The notes beneath the pieces were generated by a model. That model worked only from the letters and a program-made list of their open reading frames with translations, was not told where the DNA came from and did no database searches. Positions 1 through 5,588 of a stretch of 6,509 bases of DNA are shown piece by piece. Both the position numbers and the translations under genes were made by a program. Where the stretch lies: contig JADGED010000137.1 of the NCBI GenBank assembly GCA_016744555.1, positions 1 through 6,509 of the forward strand. The letters run 5' to 3'. The first letter of the stretch is position 1, and every line of letters begins with the position of its first letter. Source of the stretch: Desulfuromonadaceae bacterium (lineage in GTDB: Bacteria > Desulfobacterota > Desulfuromonadia > Desulfuromonadales > Geopsychrobacteraceae).

Positions 1-5
1 ATATT

Positions 6-32
6 TTTTAGGACTGATAAGTCAGCCTAAAA
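6..32. repeat. Imperfect inverted repeat at left edge
   Basis: Seven bases (6-12) pair with 26-32, then after one bulged A (13) four bases (14-17) pair with 22-25 around a TAAG loop. The outer arms are T-rich and A-rich. On neither strand is the hairpin followed by a clear T-run beyond the stem, so it is not a convincing terminator unless the T/A arm itself serves as the tract. It could belong to a gene outside the window. The fold is visible; its role is unknown. Confidence 0.35.
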
Positions 33-120
33 CACGCAATTCTTAGCTACCCTGCTCACTAAACTGAGATACAAACGACCATCAGCAAATAGCGAAAAAC
101 ACAATATAATCAATCGCAGA

Positions 121-166
121 ATAAAAACGCCCACAGCCCCTTTAATATAAAAGCAAGGCTATGGGC
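121..166 (-). terminator. Rho-independent terminator after tRNA-Thr
   Basis: On the minus strand a 10-bp stem (GCCCATAGCC, 166-157, pairing with GGCTGTGGGC, 138-129; one G-T pair) is followed by GTTTTTATT. The loop is 18 bases and contains a further short CTTT/AAAG pairing. It starts 7 bases after the tRNA CCA end, so it should end both the tRNA transcript and any read-through from the proS-rlmB operon. Stem strength and the T-run make this the clearest regulatory signal in the window. Confidence 0.88.
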
Positions 167-173
167 ATACATA

Positions 174-249
174 TGGAGCCGGTGACAGGAGTTGAACCCC
201 CAACATCCTCATTACAAGTGAGGTGCTCTGCCAATTGAGCTACGCCAGC
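174..249 (-). tRNA. tRNA-Thr, anticodon UGU
   Basis: The 76-nt minus-strand sequence folds as a tRNA: 7-bp acceptor stem starting at 249, U8-A9, 4-bp D stem with an AATTGGCA loop, perfect 5-bp anticodon stem CCTCA/TGAGG, anticodon TGT (216-214) flanked by CT and AA, T loop TTCAACT, discriminator U, and CCA encoded at 176-174. The TGT anticodon reads ACA and other ACN threonine codons. Two helix defects are visible. The acceptor stem has a C6-A67 mismatch. The T stem GGGGG/CCTGT has a G50-G64 mismatch flanked by two G-U wobbles. It lies 68 bases downstream of rlmB, has its own promoter-like sequence, and is followed by a strong terminator. No other tRNA lies beside it. Confidence 0.95.
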
Positions 250-260
250 ACAAGGCGAAG

Positions 261-289
261 TTTATAACGCAACCCATTTTGGAATGCAA
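261..289 (-). promoter_or_regulatory. Sigma-70-type promoter for tRNA-Thr
   Basis: The minus strand carries TTGCAT (289-284), a 17-base spacer and TATAAA (266-261). This is a good match in both boxes and spacing to the sigma-70 consensus. Transcription would begin near 254, a few bases before the mature tRNA 5' end at 249. It lies in the rlmB-tRNA gap, so the tRNA can be expressed independently of the upstream operon. Not experimentally known. Confidence 0.6.
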
Positions 290-317
290 GCAAAAAACAC
301 GAAAAAAAAACAATCGG

Positions 318-1067
318 TTACTTTCTCTTGGTTCGACCTTGCCGCACAGCTTCAAACAGTGCAATTCCGGCAGCGACTGAAGCATTTAAAGAATTAACCT
401 GCCCAGCCATCGGAATCGACAATAAACCGTCACAATGGTTGCGAATATTTGGGCGCAGCCCTTTACCTTCGCTACCGACAACCAAGGCCAGGTTGCCGGT
501 CAAATCAACACTATAGAGTTCATTGGCACCGGCCTCACCGGCCAAACCGTAGCACCAAACTCCAGCTTTCTTCAATTCCTCAATTGTTCGAGATAAATTG
601 GTTACCTGACATAAGGGGACATGAGCCAAAGCACCAGCGGCACTTTTTTCGACGACTGAACTTACCGGACAGGAACGGTCCTTCGCGACGATGACACCTT
701 TACACCCGGCAACTTCGGCACTACGTAACATCGCCCCAAAGTTATGCGGATCGGTTATACCGTCCAACACCAGGAAAAATGCGGCATCGCCACTCTTTTG
801 CCACTGGTGCAGCAGGCTAGAGAAGTCGGCGTAATTAAACGCAGTAAGGCGTAACAACACCCCTTGGTGTTGGCTGTTACCAGCCAGACGATCAAGCTCT
901 TTACGGCTAAAATAACTAATTTTTAACTGCCGCTGCTCTGCTTGCTCCACCAATTTATTCAACCGCTCGTTGCGATCGCCATTAACAACCAGCAACTCAA
1001 GTGGTTTACGTGCGACGCCTTGAAAAGCTTCACCTACCGGATTAATTCCATACAGATAATCGGCCAT
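318..1067 (-). CDS. rlmB: 23S rRNA (guanosine-2251-2'-O)-methyltransferase RlmB, TrmH/SpoU family
   Basis: Predicted to 2'-O-methylate G2251 in the peptidyl-transferase P loop of 23S rRNA using S-adenosylmethionine. The protein is 249 aa, normal for the family. Residues 1-75 form the L30e-like RNA-binding domain, starting YLYGINPV. The SPOUT methyltransferase fold with its deep trefoil knot follows: motif 1 DGITDPHNFGAMLRSAE (102-118, with N109 and R115), motif 2 LVVGSEGKGL (195-204, E200) and motif 3 VNSLNASVAAGIALFE (224-239, N228). I chose the ATG at 1067; a TTG at 1070 immediately precedes it and would add one residue. The ATG overlaps the pyrF stop by one base (TGATG), so translation is probably coupled to pyrF. 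Last protein gene of the proS operon. No hairpin terminator follows, only a nine-T run at 310-302. A related SpoU methylase is less likely given the end-to-end fit. Confidence 0.93.
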   Translation of the reverse strand: MADYLYGINPVGEAFQGVARKPLELLVVNGDRNERLNKLVEQAEQRQLKISYFSRKELDRLAGNSQHQGVLLRLTAFNYADFSSLLHQWQKSGDAAFFLVLDGITDPHNFGAMLRSAEVAGCKGVIVAKDRSCPVSSVVEKSAAGALAHVPLCQVTNLSRTIEELKKAGVWCYGLAGEAGANELYSVDLTGNLALVVGSEGKGLRPNIRNHCDGLLSIPMAGQVNSLNASVAAGIALFEAVRQGRTKRK

Positions 1068-1798
1068 CAACCTGCCAATGCAGTCTTAATTTCTGCCAAA
1101 ATCTTACCAGCTGCTGCTAGTGGATCTTTGGCAGCTGAAATTGGGCGACCTATTACCAACGCCGTGGCTCCGGCGCTAATGGCGTCGGTAGGAGTAGTAA
1201 CCCGCTTTTGATCATCCATTGCAGCAAAGGTTGGTCGTACTCCAGGGGTAACAATAGCAAAATCATCGCCACAAGCTGCACGGATCAACCCTACCTCTTT
1301 CGGCGACGCAACCACACCATCAAAACCGGCATCCTGCGCTAGCTTCGCTAGCCGTGGCACCATCTCTTCAACACTTCTATCGATGCCAATCCCGGCCAAA
1401 GTCTCGGCTGTTGATGAGGTAAGAATAGTAACCGCCAACATGGTTGGCCGTGCATTTCCACTCGCTTCACAATAAGCGTTAACTTCAGCTACCGTTGTGC
1501 GCATCATTTCGGCACCACCTAGAGCGTGAACATTAAACATTTTCACCCCCAGTTTACAAGCTTCAACCGCTGCCTTGGCAACCGTATTCGGAATATCGTG
1601 ATACTTAAGGTCAAGAAAGACATCCCCGCCACGATCCTGAACCATTTTGACCACTTCTGGACCACAACGAGTAAATAATTGCTTGCCAACCTTGAACAGC
1701 CCAACATTTTCATGCAACTGCTCAACCCAGTTTTCGGCAGCAGAAAAATCATCGACATCCAACGCAAAGATCAAACGTTCTTTAGCTTCTTGTTTCAT
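1067..1798 (-). CDS. pyrF: Orotidine 5'-phosphate decarboxylase
   Basis: Catalyses OMP to UMP, the last step of de novo pyrimidine synthesis, in the cytosol. 243 aa, the usual length of the bacterial class I (short TIM barrel) enzyme. Visible motifs are LIFALDVDD (9-17, ribose-binding D14), K36 in FKVGKQLF, the catalytic signature FLDLKYHDIPNTV (61-73) with D63, K65 and D68, VVASPKE (162-168), the phosphate-gripping IVTPGVRP (182-189, R188) and VIGRPI (215-220, R218). All active-site residues are present, so it should be active. The ATG at 1798 overlaps the stop of the upstream PATAN gene (TAATG) and has a good ribosome site. The stop overlaps the rlmB start. No other pyrimidine gene lies in the window, so it is expressed with translation genes here. 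Confidence 0.97.
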   Translation of the reverse strand: MKQEAKERLIFALDVDDFSAAENWVEQLHENVGLFKVGKQLFTRCGPEVVKMVQDRGGDVFLDLKYHDIPNTVAKAAVEACKLGVKMFNVHALGGAEMMRTTVAEVNAYCEASGNARPTMLAVTILTSSTAETLAGIGIDRSVEEMVPRLAKLAQDAGFDGVVASPKEVGLIRAACGDDFAIVTPGVRPTFAAMDDQKRVTTPTDAISAGATALVIGRPISAAKDPLAAAGKILAEIKTALAG

Positions 1799-3024
1799 TA
1801 ATTTCCCTCAATCATATCACGAGTTTTAGTGGTAACTTCCTGAACTCTGGAGATCAACGGTCGCGCCTGCTCCGGCTCAAGGTCCCTCCGTACCGCCATG
1901 GTTTGCATAAAAGCTACTTCACAAAGAGAATCAGATAGTAACTTATTCTTATCCCCCTCTTCCAAACCTTCTAAGTTAGCAACAATCCGATTACCATCCA
2001 ACGTCCCGTCTTCCTGCAACTCAACATCACGCAACACAAACGAGTACGGTTCAGGCAAATCACGTAGCGATTGCGCTACTTCTTGAGGGAACTGTGGACT
2101 TATTTTTGAGATACGTACGAAGATCAGCTTAAACAGACTATTGTATGCTGCCATAACTTGACCAAGAATACCTTCAATTTCAGAGGTTGGGGTATCTTCC
2201 ATCCGAACCAGGCGTCGCTCAAGCAAGCCGTACAAAATCCGAATACCATCAAATTCACGCACACCTAACTGCCGAAACAAATCACGAGCACTATACTGCC
2301 CAGCCTGAGCTATCTGCATCATTTGCGCTTCTGGCTGCGATAAATCGGTTAACTCTTTACCAGTTTCCACGGGGAAGTAATCAAGCGAGACAATTTTACG
2401 CATAAACAATGCTTTTTCATCAAGGCGCCGCAACCCTTCCATAATAATATTCTGTGTACTCATAGACAAGCGCAAGATATTTTCTTGGTCTATCTCCATC
2501 AACTGAAAATAAAAGCTCGACTTCTCCGCTGAAAACAGTGTGTAAATTATATGTTCTACTTGGCTGCGGGCCGCTAGCCACAGGTCTTTAGGAGGAATTG
2601 CGGCCAGCTCTACCAACAATTTCCCCATTGGTGTTACGTCACTAACCATTCCCCGAAGCTTAAGCAACTGATCTTTTTCAATCTTCCCCAATGAGAACAG
2701 TACTTCACCTAAATCTTCACTAGCGAAAGTACTGGTAGCAAAAACGATCTCCCCCTGCTGAAAGTAAAGCGCCTTTAAACCACCCGTTAACTCAACGGTC
2801 AGAATTCCAGTCTTTCTAAACATGTTAAAGTAGGAGAGTAAATCTGGAATCGCCCCCTCTTCAAGAATTCCAGAAATATGCACTGGCCCCTTGGCATCCG
2901 GCCTGCCGAGCAGGAGGTGTCCAGAAGACGCAGAAATAACTTCTAGGGGCTGCTCCCCTAGTGGACGATATATTTCTGCTGGCAGCTTAACTTCGCCACC
3001 TTTATCGATTTGGACTTCGGTCAT
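1798..3024 (-). CDS. PATAN (DUF4388) protein with AbrB-like N-terminus
   Basis: 408 aa from the ATG at 3024. No biochemical function is established. Residues 1-42 (IDKGGEVKLPAEIY...LGRP) resemble the AbrB/SpoVT swapped-hairpin pattern (strand, K/R-G-x-V-x-LP-x-E-I, strand). Residues 48-205 match the PATAN domain, with HISGILEEGAIPDLLSYF, FRKTGILTVEL, LYFQQGEIVFA and a second half HIIYTLFSAEKSSFYFQL then NIIMEGLRRLDE. Residues 206-275 look like a winged helix (SARDLFRQLGVREFDGIRIL). Residues 280-408 are mostly helical with an acidic stretch. There are no signal peptide or membrane segments, so it is cytosolic. PATAN proteins occur in cyanobacterial phototaxis regulators and widely in deltaproteobacteria, where they are thought to mediate protein contacts in signalling. 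A TTG at 3057 would add 11 residues overlapping proS, but the ATG gives a cleaner gene start. It begins 16 bases after proS and overlaps pyrF by one base. A regulatory role is inferred only. Confidence 0.8.
   Translation of the reverse strand: MTEVQIDKGGEVKLPAEIYRPLGEQPLEVISASSGHLLLGRPDAKGPVHISGILEEGAIPDLLSYFNMFRKTGILTVELTGGLKALYFQQGEIVFATSTFASEDLGEVLFSLGKIEKDQLLKLRGMVSDVTPMGKLLVELAAIPPKDLWLAARSQVEHIIYTLFSAEKSSFYFQLMEIDQENILRLSMSTQNIIMEGLRRLDEKALFMRKIVSLDYFPVETGKELTDLSQPEAQMMQIAQAGQYSARDLFRQLGVREFDGIRILYGLLERRLVRMEDTPTSEIEGILGQVMAAYNSLFKLIFVRISKISPQFPQEVAQSLRDLPEPYSFVLRDVELQEDGTLDGNRIVANLEGLEEGDKNKLLSDSLCEVAFMQTMAVRRDLEPEQARPLISRVQEVTTKTRDMIEGN
1805..1810 (-). promoter_or_regulatory. Ribosome binding site of pyrF
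   Basis: TGAGGG lies 6 bases upstream of the pyrF ATG at 1798, inside the last codons of the PATAN gene. It supports this start and implies that pyrF can recruit ribosomes directly as well as through stop/start coupling. Confidence 0.65.
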
Positions 3025-3040
3025 AGTTTTTTTGCCCGTA

Positions 3041-4771
3041 TTAACTCTCGGGGACAACCGTCAACGCTTCGCTGACCTGTTGCTGCAACTTGGTAACGAC
3101 ATCGGTAACGGCGACAAGAGACACATCTCCACTTTTTCGTACTTTTAACTCAACGTTACCCTCTTTTAAACTCCGGGCTCCAACGGTCACACGCAGTGGG
3201 ATACCAATCAAATCGCCATCTTTAAACTTAATTCCGGGGCGCTCATTACGATCATCAAGCAATACTTCTATATTTAAATCTAGCAATTGCTGATAAAGCG
3301 TTTCTGCCGCTTCACGGACTTCATCATCTTTAGGGTTAAGCATTGTCACCAATACTTGGAATGGTGCCAGTGGCATCGGCAGAACCATGCCATTTTCGTC
3401 GTGATTCTGCTCAATAGCAGCAGCAACTGTGCGACCGACTCCAATACCATAGCAACCCATAACCAATGGCTTCGACTTCCCTTGGTCGTCGAGCACAGTC
3501 GCATTCAAGGCCTCGGAGTATTTCGTTCCAAGTTTAAAAATATGCCCCACTTCAATCCCACGCCAACTCTCAAACTTACCAGCCTCACAACGTGGACAAC
3601 TATCACCGGCTTCAGCCTGACGGATATCGGCGAATTGGCTGGCACTGAAATCACGCTCTAGATTAGCGCCACGATAATGACTATCGACACCATTGGCGCC
3701 GACAACAAAATCGGCCATCGCTTTAATCTCACTATCGGCGACAACCTTAACTTGCAAACCAATTGGTCCGGCAAAACCGGTCGGTGCACCCGTAACCTCT
3801 TTCACCACATCATCTTCGGCCATAACTACCCAATCGGTATCGAGCAGATTGGCCAATTTGATGTCATTTAGCTCCCGATCACCACGTAACAACACCGCCA
3901 GCACTTCATCTTCGGCAGTCTGGACGATTAAGGTTTTAACAAGTTGCTGCGGAGATAATTGTAAAAAGGTTGCAACCTCGGCAATCGACTTCTGCCCCGG
4001 CGTATCAACTTGCTGCAACTCCTGTGTTGCCACTGGTGTTTCTAACTCAGCGTAAACAAGTTCCGCCTTCTCAACGTTGGCAGCATAATCGCAGCTATCA
4101 CACGAAACGATGCCGTCTTCTCCAGACTCGGCGAGCACCATAAATTCGTGCGAGAAGTTACCACCTATGGTGCCACTATCTGCTTCAACCGAACGGAAGT
4201 TAAGGCCACAACGATTGAAAATATTACGATAAGCTTGGAACATTTTGGCGTACGAACTATCAGCACCAGCATCTTCCATATCAAATGAGTAGGCATCTTT
4301 CATGATAAATTCACGCCCACGCATCAAGCCAAAACGGGGGCGAATTTCATCACGGAATTTGGTCTGAATCTGATACAGGTTCAACGGCAGCTGGCGGTAA
4401 GAATTAACGGTATTACGTACAATATCGGTAATAACCTCTTCATGGGTTGGCCCCATGCAAAAATCGGCCGACTTACGATCTTTAAAACGCAACAACTCTT
4501 TGCCATACTTTTCCCAGCGCCCTGATTCCTGCCATAGTTCAGCGGGATTAGCCATCGGCATCAGACACTCAATTGCTCCAGCCTTATCCATCTCTTCACG
4601 GATAATTTGTTCCATTTTACGTAAAGAACGGAGACCAAAAGGGAGATAACTATAGATCCCTGCAGCAACCTTGCGAATCATTCCGCCACGCATCATCAGT
4701 TGGTGGCTGATAATTTCAGCATCGGCAGGGGTCTCTTTCAAGGTCGGTAACAGGTACTGAGAGTAACGCAT
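3041..4771 (-). CDS. proS: Prolyl-tRNA synthetase, bacterial type with INS editing domain
   Basis: Charges tRNA-Pro with proline in the cytosol. 576 aa, the full length of the bacterial (E. coli-like) form. The class II core is at residues 1-230: motif 1 around 44-75, PTHEE (108-112) and motif 2 FRDEIRPRFGLMRGREFIMK (139-158). Cysteine pairs CDSC (224-227) and CPRC (392-395) flank the insertion domain (about 230-400), a YbaK-like editing module that deacylates Ala-tRNA-Pro. K279 in LVKTLIV aligns with the lysine known to matter for editing in E. coli. Motif 3, with CYGIGVGRTVAAAIEQ at 440-455, completes the active site. The HGTP anticodon-binding domain runs from about 470 to the end. The ATG at 4771 has AGGA 7 bases upstream. 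It is the first gene of the four-gene operon; the next gene starts 16 bases after its stop. Nothing is missing. Confidence 0.97.
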   Translation of the reverse strand: MRYSQYLLPTLKETPADAEIISHQLMMRGGMIRKVAAGIYSYLPFGLRSLRKMEQIIREEMDKAGAIECLMPMANPAELWQESGRWEKYGKELLRFKDRKSADFCMGPTHEEVITDIVRNTVNSYRQLPLNLYQIQTKFRDEIRPRFGLMRGREFIMKDAYSFDMEDAGADSSYAKMFQAYRNIFNRCGLNFRSVEADSGTIGGNFSHEFMVLAESGEDGIVSCDSCDYAANVEKAELVYAELETPVATQELQQVDTPGQKSIAEVATFLQLSPQQLVKTLIVQTAEDEVLAVLLRGDRELNDIKLANLLDTDWVVMAEDDVVKEVTGAPTGFAGPIGLQVKVVADSEIKAMADFVVGANGVDSHYRGANLERDFSASQFADIRQAEAGDSCPRCEAGKFESWRGIEVGHIFKLGTKYSEALNATVLDDQGKSKPLVMGCYGIGVGRTVAAAIEQNHDENGMVLPMPLAPFQVLVTMLNPKDDEVREAAETLYQQLLDLNIEVLLDDRNERPGIKFKDGDLIGIPLRVTVGARSLKEGNVELKVRKSGDVSLVAVTDVVTKLQQQVSEALTVVPES

Positions 4772-4851
4772 AATAATTTCCTATATAATATTTGCAGCGG
4801 TAAAAGTATTATCTACAGGACAATGTCCAAGCCGTAAAAAATACCCTGCTT
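4772..4851 (-). promoter_or_regulatory. Leader of proS with small palindrome and possible -10
   Basis: This 80-base AT-rich gap between the HIT gene and proS holds an 11-base palindrome, GGACATTGTCC on the minus strand (4828-4818), and a -10-like GATAAT (4813-4808). The best -35 candidate, TTTACG (4838-4833), is 19 bases away, which is suboptimal, so the promoter call is weak. The palindrome lies between the two boxes, where an operator could be. No terminator hairpin is visible after the HIT gene, so proS may also be reached by read-through. No T-box leader is present. Confidence 0.3.
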
Positions 4852-5259
4852 TTAATTGAAAAGCAAGCCTGCATCGGCCTGTTGATGTATAGATTCTATT
4901 TCGGCAGCGCCATATGGTTGCGGCGGATGCTGCCCCCAAACCGGCCCCGGCCAAGTTGGATCGGTAGTGGAGCGTCCAACATGATGTAAATGTAATTGCC
5001 GCACGACATTACCCAATGCCCCAATATTCAATTTATCAAACTGAAAGGTGGCGACCATCCAGCGTGCCAACAGCGTCGATTCGCGTAACAATTGCCCCTG
5101 ATCTACCTCGCTAAGCTGGTAGATTTCTTCAACCTGTGTACATTTTGGCACCAGGACAAACCACGGATAAGTTGAATCGTTCAATAATAGCAAGCGCGAT
5201 AGCGGCAAATCACCGAGGACGATACAATCATTTTGCAAACGTTGATCAAGTTCAAACAT
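4852..5259 (-). CDS. HIT-family nucleotide hydrolase/transferase
   Basis: 135 aa with one histidine-triad domain. Members bind nucleotides and hydrolyse or transfer at the alpha phosphate; some cleave diadenosine polyphosphates. Evidence includes an N-terminal strand region with LGDLPLSRLLLLND (15-28), YPWFVLVPK (31-39), a helix with QLLRESTLLARWM (56-68), KLNIGALGNVVRQLHLHHVG (76-95) and the conserved tail DPTWPGPVWG (100-109). H90 and H92 match the first two triad histidines. The third canonical slot (94) is Val, with His at 93, a variant I recall in a proteobacterial subfamily of about 140 aa. I chose the ATG at 5259, with GAGAGG 5 bases upstream; a GTG at 5262 would leave only 2 bases. 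Same strand as the proS operon, but 80 bases away. Substrate unknown; no symbol given. Confidence 0.88.
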   Translation of the reverse strand: MFELDQRLQNDCIVLGDLPLSRLLLLNDSTYPWFVLVPKCTQVEEIYQLSEVDQGQLLRESTLLARWMVATFQFDKLNIGALGNVVRQLHLHHVGRSTTDPTWPGPVWGQHPPQPYGAAEIESIHQQADAGLLFN

Positions 5260-5270
5260 CACTACCTCTC

Positions 5271-5299
5271 AAAGGTGACGTGTTGCTATTTCCACCTTT
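5271..5299. repeat. Inverted repeat beside the HIT ribosome site
   Basis: AAAGGTG (5271-5277) and CACCTTT (5293-5299) form a perfect 7-bp inverted repeat with a 15-base loop. On the minus strand the second arm directly abuts the HIT gene's GAGAGG ribosome site (5270-5265). It could be an operator or an mRNA hairpin that affects ribosome access. No T-run follows on either strand that would make it a strong terminator. Function inferred only. Confidence 0.4.
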
Positions 5300-5519
5300 T
5301 GTCTAAATTTTTAATACTCAATACCCAATCTTCATAAGTACCCTCTAGCCACCATTTTATTGGATTACTGGATACTGAAGAAGAATATCCCAAGCACTCT
5401 ACAACCTCAACACAATTTAGCCGACAAGGATTATCAAATGGCAACTATGAATATTACAAATCAAATTACTTAACCTTCCTATCCAAGGCCAGACCTTAAC
5501 AATATCGACCCTGTTGCCA

Positions 5520-5580
5520 TTGACTTCATTGAAAGAGACTGCAACACTGTTTTCATATTAATTACTTTTCCTGAGGGGGG
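5520..5580 (+). promoter_or_regulatory. Ligase leader: possible promoter and strong ribosome site
   Basis: GAGGGGGG (5573-5580) ends 8 bases before the ATG at 5589 and is a purine-rich ribosome site that supports that start. Upstream, TTGACT (5520-5525) and TTGAAA (5529-5534) are -35-like. The -10 partners at acceptable spacing (AACACT, TCATAT) each match only three of six consensus bases. The ribosome site is solid; the promoter is tentative. Confidence 0.4.
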
Positions 5581-5588
5581 ATCGCCAC

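Larger units (their letters stand above)
5260..5588. other. Divergent intergenic region with unrecognised open frames
   Basis: 329 AT-rich bases separate the HIT gene (minus) and the ligase (plus). I recognise no protein family here. On the plus strand one frame runs open from 5315 to 5611 except for a single TAA at 5471. Inside it an ATG at 5438 follows AAGGA with a 7-base gap and would encode the 11-residue peptide MATMNITNQIT. On the minus strand two overlapping frames (5557-5417 and 5444-5286) are open and tryptophan-rich, but lack a good start. Several open frames on opposite strands cannot all be genes. The region may hold a decayed small gene, a leader peptide, or chance frames only. 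Confidence 0.3.

Noticed and set aside
1..173. Further tRNA genes (Tyr, Gly, Thr) expected beside tRNA-Thr
   Set aside because: No cloverleaf, TTCRA loop or CCA end is seen on either strand; a strong terminator ends the unit here.
174..249. Integration (att) site at the tRNA 3' end
   Set aside because: No integrase gene and no direct repeat of the tRNA 3' end is found in the window.
1543..1767. Minus-strand ORF of 74 codons inside pyrF
   Set aside because: Out-of-frame overlap with an intact pyrF carrying all catalytic residues.
3025..3057. Longer PATAN start at TTG (3057) overlapping proS
   Set aside because: A rare start codon with no upstream ribosome site; the ATG at 3024 begins directly before the folded region.
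3287..3661. Plus-strand ORF of 124 codons opposite proS
   Set aside because: It lies wholly antisense to a complete, motif-confirmed proS and shows no recognisable domain; it is a frame shadow.
3693..4055. Plus-strand ORF of 120 codons opposite proS
   Set aside because: Ser/Thr/Ala-rich translation typical of an antisense shadow; no family match and no ribosome site noted.
4772..4851. T-box or other tRNA-sensing leader upstream of proS
   Set aside because: The 80-base gap is too short and lacks T-box elements and a terminator/antiterminator pair.
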